Source of the DNA: Smittium mucronatum
Lineage: Eukaryota; Kickxellomycota; Harpellomycetes; Harpellales; Legeriomycetaceae
Reading direction: 5' to 3'
Length of the DNA stretch: 63,227 bases
Assembly: GCA_001953115.1 (NCBI GenBank)
Contig: LSSL01007710.1
Coordinates: 1-63,227, forward strand
Positions 49,361 through 62,100 of this stretch are shown one piece after another. The notes below the pieces were generated by a model. That model was not told the origin of the DNA. It saw only the letters and a list, made by a program, of their open reading frames with translations, and searched no databases. The position numbers were made by a program, and so were the translations under genes. How positions within the stretch are numbered: position 1 is the first letter of the stretch; every line of letters starts with the position of its first letter.

Positions 49361-52300
49361 AAACTTGAATTCATCAATAAAAATATTTTTAAAATCATTC
49401 TCCGTCATATATATCTTTATTAAATCACCAAAAAAGGGTTGTTATTTTCCCCATTGGTTCTATTGGTTTAATTTTTACTATTAACTTTTTTTTTCTCTTT
49501 AATGAGTAATTTGATTCTCAATGTGATATTAAATATTTCTGTATAAAGATATTTATATAAACCTTAAACTTAATATAAAATATTTTTATTTAAGCTGGCA
49601 TTACAATGAAATTTTTATGCGAAATTTCTTTATATTAAATTTATATCTTAAATAAACATTTTATATTTATTATAACAATAAAATATTAACTTGTGCATAC
49701 CATCAATACGTTTTGGGTTGGATGAAGAGATATCAAGAAAATGGAATATCTCGAGAAAATAAAAAATGATAAAATACTCTGCTTTATATTATTGTTTTCA
49801 TAACAACGATAAAAAAGAGTGCAATTTAATAATGAAAGTGGTAAAATAATATGATTAAGGCGAGTTTATATCATACTTTGCATATAAAAACTTGTATGGA
49901 TGTGAAAATGAAGAAAAAAAACCAACCATTATCAATAATTTTGGCTAATTTTTATGAAAAAAATTCAAAAAAGCCTTATTCAAATAAAAAAAGAGTTTAA
50001 AAGATAGAAGTTTGCAAGTAAGTTAAAAACATATATATGCGGTTATATTCAGTATAAACAGTAAAAATAACCAAAGATTTGACATCAATCTGGATGATCT
50101 AAATGATTTTTGCGAGAAAATCTCGGGAAAAATTAAAAAAATGGGCCTTATACTTTTTTATATGATCATAATCCAAAGTATGTTAAAATATTGTTTAAAT
50201 CAAAAAAATCATTGTCGCATTTCCGTGATTTCCAGAATCTCTATAATGATATTACATATAAAATAACGAAATTATGATATCATTTTTTTTTATAGAAATT
50301 TTGGATTCACTCAAAAGCTCTCTAACATTGTTTTAGATATCATAAAAGATCAAAAGACACCTAATATTTTATGTATTTTAAATAAAATAAAATATGAGCT
50401 TTTAAAATATGGCTACATTTTCTGTATATCAAATCTTATATCCAATTCCGCACCTCAAATATCCGCAGCCTTAGAAGATTTTAATCCATCCATAAAAAAA
50501 CTAACTGTTGGGTTCATACTTGTAGAAAAATAATCAATTTAATTAGGTTTGCCCCAAATATACTTCGAGATAAAAATAAAAAAAATTATATTTTTCATTC
50601 AAAATACATTTAATGAAGGTATTTTTGAACTGTTTCGATACATTTTTATATAAAAAAAATGGAGAAAATTCTCTGATTTAAAATTGATATTTTTGTGGAT
50701 AAACTAAACATAAATTATTTTTGGAAGAATAGAAACTGGTACTAGTGATATCAGTACCCTTCTCCAAGAACTAGCAATTGACTTGAAATCTTTAACTTGA
50801 CTATAAAAAAAATGCGTTTCATGATGGAAAAAGATCTTTGTACACATTTTAGGGATATTTTTTTGAATATTAGAACAAGTGGAAAATTTAAGACCCATAA
50901 TTCCTCAAAACCGAAATATTCTAAAGAGTTTACTCGCAAAGAATATGAATACAGTAAGCTTCTAATTTTTGAAACAGCCGAGAATAGAACTTCTGGGCTC
51001 TATCATAAAAAAATCGATTTTTCTATTAATATCATAAGAAAGTTGGATAAGTTTTCTTTGAAAGTTCAAATTAAATGAAAAAAATACTCCAATACATTTT
51101 TATTAGATTTAAAGTCGAATTGATTAATTAAAAAAACATATTTTTTTGTATAACTTTTTCTAAGAGCTGGGAGTGCCAGAATTTTTATTAATATTTAAAT
51201 AAATCAAATATTATGCATGTTATTCACACTTATTTGGAACCAAATAAAAAAAGATGGAGGTATAAATCAAAAGAAACTTTAGAATAATAGCGATAAAACA
51301 GTTCAGTTTTTTTATGTAGAAGTATCGTCATTAAAATAAAAAACTTAAACAAGAAAAACAAATTCAAAATTTTTAACTAGTAAAGAAATAAATATTGGAT
51401 GATAATATTGATGTTACATCTATTTCTTTATTTCTTACTGTATTGTTTCCTCTCAGTTATATCGATTGCTTGTTAAAATTATTATCCTGATATAGCATGG
51501 GTGATATAAAGAGGAAATGATTTCATTTTATGATTACGCTTAAAATTTTGTGAGTAGATTAAAAATTTTACTTAGCTAAATAGCCCTTTTATGATTTGAC
51601 CGGTATCTAATTTTCGAATCCCATCGTTGCTCCAATAATATCTAGATATCTTTTTCAAAATAAAAATAAAAAGGAATAAAAATTAAATACCAAATCTCAT
51701 TTACTTATTAAGTTATGAATTATTTTTATCTTGAAAGCTAAAGAGAATTGATTTTTTCTCGTAACTGTAAAATCGAGCTGTTAATATTTTTCTAAATTAG
51801 TAGAAATATAATCAATAATCATAAAAAATCATATCCATGAATTTAAAATAAAGAATTTGAAGAATTTATATATTTACCTGACTTTCAGACAATTTGCACA
51901 AAGATAAATTCGAAATTTCTCAATTTTTTTAAATTCTTTGAGTAATTCTTGGAACTTACAAAATAAAGTGATGTTAATCTGAAATATAATTTATTTTTTT
52001 CTAATTTTCAAATTTTAGAATAAAAAATAAGCATATATGAATCTCGTATATCGAATGTTCTATTTCTGAAAAAATAATCACTATAATTTTTAGATTAATC
52101 AATTTTTTTGATTCCATCCAATACAAAATACCAATTAATTTTTTGGTGACAAAAAATACAGAGGAAAGGTGATTTTGGCGATGAAAAGGATATTTTTATT
52201 ATCCGTTTGATATCTCAGATTTAATGATAGAGATTAATTGGCTGATGATTTTAACCGCTCCTATTTCACAACGGTATAATCATCGGAGAGAGAATTATAA

Positions 52301-53500
52301 TATGGAATAAAGGCACATTTAACCAATCACAATAATTTAAAGCGCGCACAGCACGTAAGGAAACGATTTAATATATTTAATTTGGATGTAGGCGAGTAAA
52401 AGATTTATGGAAACATATATATATATATACCACTTCAAATCAAATTGATAATGGGATATTCAACAGACTAACAACAGACGTAATATAAAATTTTCTAGAG
52501 CCAGCAGATTTTGTTATTTTTTCAAATATAGACATTCCATACGAATTAGCTGTATGGAATATCAACAGAACAAGGGACGAAACAGTCCTATCTGAAACAA
52601 AATTCACTGGATGAAGACTCTTCAACAGATTGAATCACGAAATAAAACAGATAAATTATAATGGATGCCAAACATATTAAGAAAAGATAATTCTGGTTGG
52701 TTACAAGAACCCATTGGCTCTCAATAGAACCAGGAGGAAAATTGGTGTTCAGCGATAATTGATTATCCAACCCAAACCCTATCTCTTTACTTTATCTAGC
52801 AACTTATACCTATAACTTTAAGTTTTTTTTATACAAATATAATAGCCTATCACAAATAAAATTAAATATATAAAAAATGTATATATTGAAAAGGCGAGTC
52901 TAAAAAACTTCAAAATTTTCTTAAAAAATCATTCTTTTTTAAAAAAATTAATATTAAAACATTAAACTTATCATTTATTTTATCATTAAAAAAATTAAGG
53001 GGAGTTTATAAAATTAGGTGTGTAGCTTCAATTTTGCTTAATGGGTCTGTAACCCCCCCCCCCCAAGATAATAAAGGTTATGAATTCTGTTATCGTATAA
53101 TGGATTTGTTTTAAGGGAAAAGACCTATTTAAGCCACAATAAAAAATAGTCATAAATTAGTAACTTCAATGTATTTATTGGAAAGAGACTGAGTTTAAAA
53201 TTTAAAAATTATGTCTTTATGCCAAGAAAGTAGTGATTGAAGTAAAAGATCTCTTAATTTCTTTTCAACAAAAAGACCTAAGTTTATCTTATGACTCTAG
53301 AGTCAATCTATCGATTTAATTTTAAATTGGTTGAAGTAAAATAAATAAATTCTTTTTTAGTGAATTTAATTTTTTTTACAATCACTAAAACAATATCCTC
53401 TATGAAAGCAAAATACTAGCGGTATCTCTGTAAATCGATAGTCCTATATGTATGATGATGATGTATGATATTTGCTATATTTTGAATTAACATAAAGTTC
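49361..53500. other. AT-rich region with unidentified coding fragments
   Basis: Two stretches look like old coding DNA. At 50330-50530 (plus) the frame reads IVLDIIKDQKTPNILCILNK and onward, and a 93-aa frame at 50797-51078 holds DLCTHFRDIFLNIRTSG; I recognise neither. At 52440-52770 composition is higher in C and G, and plus-strand frames read YELAVWNINRTRDETVLSET. They may belong to one or more lost transposons. A 12-base C run is at 53053-53064. Confidence 0.35.
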
Positions 53501-53710
53501 GGTGTCAGGACTGAAGGCTTACAGGACATTTCACCTAATTTTTAAACCTATTAAACCTCTGAATTAAAAAAACACCACCCTGTAAAAACAAATTATTTCT
53601 GCAAAAAATACATGATTTTGTTAATTTTTCAAAATAGGAAAATCATTGGATAAAAAGTAGGCGAAATGTCTCGTAGGTGAAATTTCCATTAGGTCTTCAG
53701 TTACGTCACC
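53501..53710. mobile_element. MITE-like element with ~40-bp terminal inverted repeats
   Basis: The left end GGTGTCAGGACTGAAGGCTT and the right end read in reverse (GGTGACGTAACTGAAGACCT) are imperfect inverted repeats. Both arms continue into ATTTCACCTA. The 210-bp unit has no coding capacity. The left-arm sequence recurs at 58247-58283. The target duplication is not clear. Confidence 0.6.
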
Positions 53711-55920
53711 ATAAAATTAATAAGGTTGTTCGCCAAACTTGCCAATAGATGAAAAGTGCTTAACTCTTTTGTTGTCAGTACATTTCACCCACTCCTATTT
53801 GTTATATCCTCAAGAAACCCATTTGGTTGTTGATTGAATACAACCAATGAAATATAAACTCTCACAAGTGTATTGCATAGTGGTATGAAAATTGGCAATA
53901 AATATTTCCACAATATGTTCTACTGGATGTGAATGAGTTGTTGAATCCAATAAAATATGCTAAAAAATCAATTCGAAACCAATTTAGGTTTTGATGGGAA
54001 AACAGCATGGCGTTTAATTTTGTATTAATTCAATTGGCCTCATTTTGATAAAATGGCCTGGGATTGATAAAACAGTTTGTGGTTAATAACTAATAAGTAT
54101 CTAGCGTAACATTTATTGGTGATATTGGTTACAAATGAGGAAATGAACGTGTAATGTAATAGATATTATGGCAGTTTATTGGTAACTGCAATTTTTTATA
54201 CGCTAATTGGGTGACGAGTAAAAATATAGTGGGTAAAAACACCAGTCGAAGCCGTAAATCTCAGTTGTAACTAAATAAAAATTATTCATTAGCTGTGCAT
54301 TCTGGAAGCTAATGTTAACATTGTTTCTCAAAGAATTGGAGGCAACTATCACAAGTTAAAAACCAATTGTATAGCAGGAGTAATAATAAATGCTAATCAC
54401 ACACTGTCTACATATTCAAATGAACAATTGTAATTTTTGTTAGGAATGAGTTATTATACCCAAAGAAAATCCTATTGTTTAAATAGCTTTGGAGCATAGT
54501 GGAGTCTATTTCCAGAAATTCGGAAATTATATTTTTAGTATTATCTTAAGTCCACTCAAAATGGTACATTTTTACTCTAATTTTCTGAGATCAAATTTTC
54601 TCGGTTCTTGTGTTTGTGTGACATGATATATCCAATCATGTTCAGATGTATGCCAACCAACAGCAGTGTTTACATATAGGTATAGGTATAAGTATATGTC
54701 ATTTTCATTTTACTATTGATAGTCAAGTTGAAATAAAGGTTTTATCACCAGAAATAGATGGAAAATGAATGAAATGGTAAATGAATGCAGCTGACAACAA
54801 CTGAGCTAATATGAATTCTCCTTTCTCTTTTGTTCGCTAAAAATTGAAAATTAAATGACGTTTTCAAAATAGTATACTTCAAATGGATGCGTTGTTTTTT
54901 ACTCTTGTATGCAATAGACTGAAGTAAGTAAATAGATTGCTCAAAGGTTACTCAGCCCATATTTTGGATTTAAATCTTATGTAAATGATTCTCAAAGCAG
55001 TTAAATGAGTTGGTGAGCATCATTTCATTCCCTTGGCAATTATTTTTGTGACACAATAAGATCTATTTCAGCATTAGAAGTAACATTTAATGTCTTGTAA
55101 AACTAAAATAGGCAGTGAGATATGCTGAACAATGAGAAAATTTACGCCTAATTATTGGCTAAAGTTCCATGAAAAAACTCCCTTCCCATCATTTATTGAG
55201 TATTCTCATAACGTCTGTGAAGACCTCATAAAATAACGCGATCTGTAAGCTAATCAAACCATGCTGGCTAGATAAATTCGTTTATTTTAAATAAAAAATA
55301 ATCTCTCATTTCTGGCCAGTGTATTCCATAATCCCAATCTGATTAACTACGCTTCTAGAAATTGATTTATTGTGATGATATCCAAATTGCTATTTGTTGA
55401 AAATGAGAGTTTTCGAACTTATATAAAGGCTCCATTTAGATAGTTGCATTCAATACAGACAAAACTCACCAATTAAATACACTATTTTTTCGTTTAAGAA
55501 ATTTAGCGAATGCAGTTTCTTATATTAGCTAACTGGATTTTTAATAAATAAACTGAGTTTCAAATTAGAGCGTATTGTCTTACAAATCCACGATGTTTTT
55601 TACCAAGGCTTTTTTGATTCCATTATTACCATAGGCTGCGCTATGGACATTACTTTTATGCTTTTTCACAACATAAACCTCTTCACATATTATGTCGTAC
55701 CTAGACGATTTAAAAATTAACTGTATCATTTTATTTCTTTAATTTTAGAGATCGCTTTCGCGTATTATTGAATATCCTACTCTTACCACACATAGCTTAA
55801 ATTTACCAAACTTCTATCACTAGAAATAATTTTTATCGATTTATTCAGATCCGAAATCATTTAGTGTAAATGATCGCACCATAAGTACCAGAGGCTAAAC
55901 TAAATCTACTACATATAACG
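53711..55920. other. Upstream flank of the RING gene, no gene seen
   Basis: Composition is more even than in the transposon blocks, yet no frame above 60 codons exists on either strand, so this is non-coding DNA or sequence decayed long ago. The last few hundred bases presumably contain the promoter of the gene at 55921; a CACC-rich leader precedes its ATG (CATATAACGATG). Confidence 0.45.
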
Positions 55921-56784
55921 ATGCTGAAATTTTTTTCATATACTTTTATGGCCACATTATTATTCTCTGTAACTTCAGTCCCTTATCTGCAAACTTCAGA
56001 ATTTTCTAATATACATCAAGTTCGAGAGCTGTCTTTTCCAGAAAACCATACTTCTCAAACTACAAATAAATTAGCAAAAAGACAAAACTCACAAGGCTCA
56101 TTCTCCTATACTCCATTAATATTTGGCTTCCTCGCAGTTACACTCGCATACATACTAATCAGATTGTATGTTGCATATAGAAACAATAAGAGGGCGGCTC
56201 GCAATGCCGCTAACAATATAAATTTAACCATGAGAGGTCTTGATAATAACTTACAACCCATAGCTGAGGATGGGGTAGTTTATTTCTCGGTTTTTCGCCC
56301 TAATATGGTTGGCGGAAGTTACTTTTATTTACAAGGCACTGGATTAAACGGCGGTCAAATTCAGACCCCTCCTTCGGCTATAACTTCTAAAAGGAAAGTG
56401 TTTCTAACCGACATTGAGTTAGATAATAATTATCCAGCTGTAAAATTCGATACTTATAAGACTTTTTCACTAAATTCCCCCACCCTACAAGTAACCGAGG
56501 ATCAATCAGCACAAGATAAGGGTATCCTTGAGTCACCCAGGCCACAGACCGAATTACAAAACATCGTTGTTCTCCCACAGCCCGAAACTGAATTAATAAA
56601 AAAATCCGATATCTCTGGCAATGAGGGTGAATGTTTAATTTGCTTCGATCCCATTTTACAAACTGAATTAGTGAGATCCATTCCATGTCACCACGTGTTT
56701 CACAAAGATTGTCTTGATATCTGGCTCAAAACTAGGTCGACCATGTGCCCCATTTGTCGATATGATCTTAAAGTTAGAAAATGA
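55921..56784 (+). CDS. Membrane-anchored RING-H2 E3 ubiquitin ligase
   Basis: An intronless 287-aa frame. Residues 1-24 form a signal peptide (hydrophobic MATLLFSVTSV core). A KR pair at 53-54 (KLAKR) looks like a Kex2 site. A membrane helix lies at about 62-84 (PLIFGFLAVTLAYILIRLYV), followed by the basic RNNKRAAR stop-transfer stretch, a polar linker, and a C-terminal RING-H2. The zinc ligands are C238, C241, C256, H258, H261, C264, C276 and C279 (C3H2C3, normal spacing CX2C-X14-CXH-X2-HX2C-X11-CX2C), with the E2-contact Ile239, Trp268 and Pro277 present. Architecture predicts a short luminal head and cytosolic ligase domain, like the single-pass RING ligases of the secretory or endosomal pathway. 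Substrate unknown. The intact frame inside transposon-rich DNA argues for selection. Confidence 0.9.
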   Translation: MLKFFSYTFMATLLFSVTSVPYLQTSEFSNIHQVRELSFPENHTSQTTNKLAKRQNSQGSFSYTPLIFGFLAVTLAYILIRLYVAYRNNKRAARNAANNINLTMRGLDNNLQPIAEDGVVYFSVFRPNMVGGSYFYLQGTGLNGGQIQTPPSAITSKRKVFLTDIELDNNYPAVKFDTYKTFSLNSPTLQVTEDQSAQDKGILESPRPQTELQNIVVLPQPETELIKKSDISGNEGECLICFDPILQTELVRSIPCHHVFHKDCLDIWLKTRSTMCPICRYDLKVRK

Positions 56785-57226
56785 GTAGCTTGTCAAAGTA
56801 TCCCACTCTAAACTGTAAGATATGTTATTTAATCTACTTTAATCCTGTAATCCCGATCTCCCAATTTATATATTGGTACTCCCTCATCTTTTCACAATCT
56901 AAACTCTGGCTAAATTGAAATCTCGTATTGTTGTGGTATATATTATATCTCTGTATCCCTGTGCTCATAATTCTTTTGATCCCATTGCAATGCAATAAGG
57001 CTATTATCAATTCAATACATGTATTCCAAACTCTTGTTTCTAATAAATTCATCCCCCAATTCGTATAAAAGACTAGACATATCACTTAGACTTTTTTTTA
57101 TTAATCTTTTACTTTATTCTTAATAATGAAATCCCACTTTACTTTGGCTTTTTTTCTTCAATTTTTGTGAAAATGAGTTTGGATAAGTTTTGTTAGCCCT
57201 ATCACTAATATTACCCTTGAAAGCTT

Positions 57227-57229
<3 letters not shown>

Positions 57230-57264
<35 letters not shown>
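57230..57264. repeat. (TA)n microsatellite
   Basis: A 35-base uninterrupted TA alternation. Confidence 0.95.
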
Positions 57265-57267
<3 letters not shown>

Positions 57268-58246
57268 GTACTATTAACAGGATTAATTTATAGTTAACGA
57301 TAAAAATCTCTTAACCACTAGATTAAAAAAAAATGCTAGCGAAGGACCCAATTTTATCATGGTTGGATTTTAAGAGTTTTATTATCTGAAATCAAGACAT
57401 GATCTAAGGGCATTTACCCCTATATTTGGGCTAGGGAGGGATCTCAATAAAAGTTTTAGAAAACTGGAATTAAGTTTTCGAAGCTAGTATCATTATCTAA
57501 AAGAAATAAATAACACGATTTTATTATTTCAGCTAGAAAAAATAGGTTAAATAATCAATTATTTCTACCATGGAATTTTATTTGCAGACAGTATAAGTAA
57601 AAAATGCTGAAAACAATAATAATAAACGTGCAAAACACAGAAAAGATTGATGCCCTCAAAGTCAATGAATTTTTCTACCAATCTAAGAATGTGCACTTAT
57701 GGGAAATCGTAATAATATCTACCACCCGGCATCGTCTGAAGTATGCCGGATGGCTGAGGAAACATGCAGCTATGAACCAATCGTGGCATCAGTGAACACA
57801 AATATATTAGGATGATTGAGCTGCTCTTTAGAGCTTGCTTCTAACAGGGTTAATAAAGTGTATATTCGTACTATAAAACGTCTCTATTTCCTCCACAGCT
57901 ATCCTACAACATTATATGAAGCTTTGAAAAATCACTTCACTGATAGGGTATAAACTATTCGTGCAGGCAGTACACAAGATGCACAGATTCCGACTCACCC
58001 CCACCCCTCCTATTAGCGGCATACACTTAGCTGATTTCTTCCATGCCGAATCTTTGAGATTCTGCTACAAATCTTTATCCAAAGTAAGGATGTCTCTTTG
58101 TAATTTTAATATGTGTACATCCTTTTAGAATTTTCGCCTAATCCCCTAAAACACGAAAAAATATTCTACAATTATGATGTTAATTAGCCAATGAATAAGA
58201 TTAGATTCTAGATTTTATAAAAGTTGAAATTTGATATTCTTCAGAT

Positions 58247-58285
58247 GGTGCAATGGCTGAAGACTTGCAGGACATCTCACCTAAT
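58247..58285. repeat. Second copy of the MITE-like terminal sequence
   Basis: GGTGCAATGGCTGAAGACTT followed by GCAGGACATCTCACCTAAT resembles the left arm of the element at 53501 (ACTGAAGGCTTACAGGACAT, TTCACCTAAT). No matching right arm was found nearby, so it is a solo end or truncated copy. Confidence 0.55.
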
Positions 58286-59029
58286 ACTTTTAGGTTTGAT
58301 GATCTTTTCATAAAACTCCAAACATTTTTAGAGAAATCAAAATTTTAAAGAAAAGTTGCTGATTTTTTTAAAAGCGCACTAAATTATAAAAGTCTCTACC
58401 ATCCGATGTTACACGAGGCTTAATTTTATTTGAGGATTCAATCAAGATCATACTAATTCTGGAATAAATTAAAAAGTTAATGAGTTTGATAAACCTGTGT
58501 TTCGTTGTGTATTATAAGTTGCAAGAAAAAGAAAAACGAAGTATGAATGCACTCCTAAGAGCAAAATGCTATTTTGTGGCTTAGAGACCTAGGTGGTGTA
58601 CTTTTACAAGTACATTGTACTAAAATTTTACATATAGCCGTACTGTTATTGGTTGGGGGTAGTGGAGACTTCGCACAGCGATTAGGAGGTCAGGGATTCT
58701 AGAGGGGGGCCATTCCGAAGCTGGGGCAATCAATCTTTCAACACAGCTGAGACATCTTCTAGTGCATAAGTCCAGCATTCGACAGTCAGACGGATCTAAG
58801 CGTCTAATGGCTATTTGTAGGAAAGCCATTTCGATCAATCTCACGTTTGAATAGGAGCCTATTTTTATTAATCCTGTTGGATTTAGGCTCTAACTAGGAG
58901 CTCAATAGTTTCAACGGATTATTTTTTGTTGAAAAATAGCTTAATCCTTTACTACATGTAACCTCAGTCATACGGCCTACTTGAAGCAATTCCAGAGGAG
59001 GTCTTTCTGTTGGTAAATTTAGCCTTCAT

Positions 59030-59178
59030 CCCGTAGGTACACAACCGGTAGCCCGGTAGAGGAGCTTATTGTAGTTAGGATAAAAGTAATTTCCATACGA
59101 TCTTTTCTTTTTTCATATTTTTTTAGTATAGTTTTTAATTGGGTCATCTTAAAATAAAATTCCGTAATAAGAAAAAAA
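59030..59178 (+). mobile_element. Second SINE-like copy
   Basis: It starts CCCGTAGGTACACAACCGGT, contains GAGGAGCTTATTGTAGTTAG and TTAGTATAGTTTTTAATT, and ends ATAAAATTCCGTAATAAG plus an A-run. It follows the 22.8-22.97 kb copy along its whole length but with point differences and one diverged middle stretch. No direct repeat flanking it could be seen, so it is probably the older copy. Confidence 0.78.
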
Positions 59179-62100
59179 GTGTTGCAGGATTAAAAACTAT
59201 TAATATGGATATATATTATATGTGTATAATATTAGAAGGCCATCATCTTATTTAATAACCCTTATAGTAATGAAACCGATTTTAATTTTATAATATACTT
59301 TTATTACGAAAAACACTCAACTTATTTCTGTTTTTTTACGCGGTTTTAAAAATAATTTTTTAAATTTAGAAATTTGTTTTATATTAATCATAATTTATTT
59401 ACTTTTTTAAAAGCGATTTCAGTGCTAGATATTAAATATTTCTGGTTTTAAAATTATCTTAGTACATGTTGTATATTTATTCCTTGAAAAAATAACTTTT
59501 TTGAGCTTATTAATAAATGAAAATTGGTATTTAATTTAAATTTTAATTTTAATCAAATAAATATATACTTCTTAATCGCTCAATTAACTCATTTTTTTGA
59601 AAAGGGTTTTGATTTTTAGAGGGAAAAAATAAATCATGTATTAATTTTTCTCTCTTTTTAATCGGTAAAATTTTATTATCTATAAATTAAAATGAATTAA
59701 ATTGGTTAAATGAAAACAAAAATTTAATTTAAGAATATAAAATTATTTAAGAAGATTTCTTTATAAAAAATTTATAGACATATTTTAATATCATGAAAAA
59801 TCACGGAGTAATTTTTTCGTAAATATTTGTAAGATTTTATAATTATCATAATTAAAGAATAATAAACCTATAATTAATTGATCAAAAGAAAAAAAAATAT
59901 TCAATGAATTTATATTAAATGCTTGTTTTTTTTCAAGATTCTTTTGTATGATGTTTTCTATTTGACAGTATTTTTGATTTATTTGAAAAATAACAATAAT
60001 TGTGTTTAAAAAAGGGCTAAATTTGAAAAGAAATTTCCCTGAATAACAAAAATATCGGTTCAACTTGGATCATTTTTGTTTTTTTAAAAAAAAATCCGAG
60101 CCATATAATAATATTTGAATTGATAATAAAGTGTCTATTTATCGAAATCGTATTTTAAATCCTAATTTAATGATTGCGTGATTGCCTAAAATCTCAATAA
60201 AAATTATTAATTTTGGCACGCGTTGAATTTTTTTTGTTCTATATGATAAAAAATAGTGAAAATAGTATAAAAAAATAAATTAGATACATTATTTGTTTTA
60301 TGACTCGCTCTTATTATAAAAAAACATCTCCAATATTTGATTAATATTAAAGATTTAGCTTTCTACTTTTTATAATTTATTTCTTGACACATTCTATCTA
60401 TCATTTTTAGAAAATCGGATAATAAAGATTAAAATATGATTTTTTTCCGTGTGAAAAAAAAATATAAAGGTATTTATAAGATTTATAATTTATGATATTA
60501 TTTTTTTAAAATAAAAATATTAAAATCCAATAACCCTGCAATTATATTTCCCTTATCTGGTTGAAGAAAAAAACTCTGGAACAAATATATTGTGATTATA
60601 TAGCCCTATTTTTTGTATCTTAAATGCTGATATTCCAATTTTGAATTATTTTTTTATATCAGTTAATCTATATTAAAATTACATTAGAAAAAAAAATCTC
60701 ATTTAATACCCACAATTTGTATTCTCTGTTATTTTTTTTCGTATTCATTTCAAATTCAGTATTTAAATCAGTTAAATTCTTAATATTCTGGATTTTAACC
60801 TTACAAAACTGGGGAAATTTACATATACGAAGCTATTAAACATTTTTTTATAATAAAATAACCGATATGATAATAAATGATGCGTTTTTGATCTTAATTC
60901 GATTTGAATTTAATTTATTTTTTATCAATAATAAAATAAATTTTTACTCTTATATTTTTTCCTTTTTAGACCAGTGAATCTTTTGATACTCAGTCTACAT
61001 TGATCTTTATATTTTATCTTTATATATATATATGATAGAAATTCACGCATCAATTAAAGTGATGATTTTTTTATTATCCTATTTTTTAATGATTTTTAGC
61101 CATAATTTCCTATTTTTAATTTTATTACTAAGAATTTAAATTTCTTATATTTGCTTTGTATACCGAAATTTCATAAATAAAGACCATTTGTTTTTTATGG
61201 TGGCATTTATTTTAATCTTCTTAACCATAAACTCGTTTTTAATCTTCCTTTTATAGTTTTAATTTTATTTTTTAAAAATTACACACCTTTTTTTTATATA
61301 TTTAACCATAAATTTATGAATAAAATCAATAAATTTTTTAATTATAATAAGTGTTTTTTTAATAGTACACATTTTAAAAATTTAATTCTATTATCAAATT
61401 TACATCATAGTTTAAAATTAAAATCCGCGAATAAAATCTATTTCAAATCAAAAAAAATTTGTTAATTCTATATATAGTATTTATTTTGACACTAAAAGAC
61501 TCTTTTAAAATCTATTCATCCCTAATATGAGGATTTTCCAGTAATATTACCTCTACAAAAAAAATTTATGAAAATAATAATAACTGTATATTGGGTTTTT
61601 AAAAGGGTTATTTTAATATATCAGGAAAAATCTTCAATTATTATTAAATATAAATAATATAGGATATTTTGATATGTTTTATTCTAAAAAATACAAATTT
61701 AATAATATTTGATGCAAATTTTTTCTTTCTATATAGAGTTGAAAAAATCTCACTATTAAATATAATACATAATAATTATTGTTTTAGGGCATTTTAAATC
61801 TTTAAAGAGTTCAATTTAAAATATTTACACTGATTTAAAACTCCTATTTAGCTTAAATGCTAATATACATATAATTTTTTTTTTTTTTTTTTCATTAAGA
61901 CAAGTATTTGTACCCTGTTAGAAAATTTATTTGATAATTATTTTAGGTATATAATTGATAAAATAAAGAATATTAACCATAATTAAGTTTGTTATATGTA
62001 GATTTTTATAATTAATTTTATGAAAAATAATCGGAATATTATAAAAATATTCCTGATTAATTATAATCCGAGTCTATTGCCGAAAAAAAAATGTATATTA

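Larger units (their letters stand above)
56785..59029. other. Downstream flank of the RING gene, no gene seen
   Basis: It starts with the 3' UTR of the RING gene. Small frames (83 aa minus at 56834-57085, 63 aa plus at 57604-57795, 74 aa minus at 58620-58844) have no recognisable domain. The segment 58620-58860 is unusually rich in C and G for this neighbourhood and may be a fragment of an unidentified repeat. Confidence 0.4.

Noticed and set aside
53461..53820. Repeated ATTTCACC motifs as a regulatory array
   Set aside because: They are explained by the two arms of the MITE-like element and one nearby chance copy.
58620..58844. 74-aa minus frame with several Cys as a small secreted or zinc protein
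   Set aside because: No signal peptide, no repeated Cys spacing, and no supporting start or splice signals.
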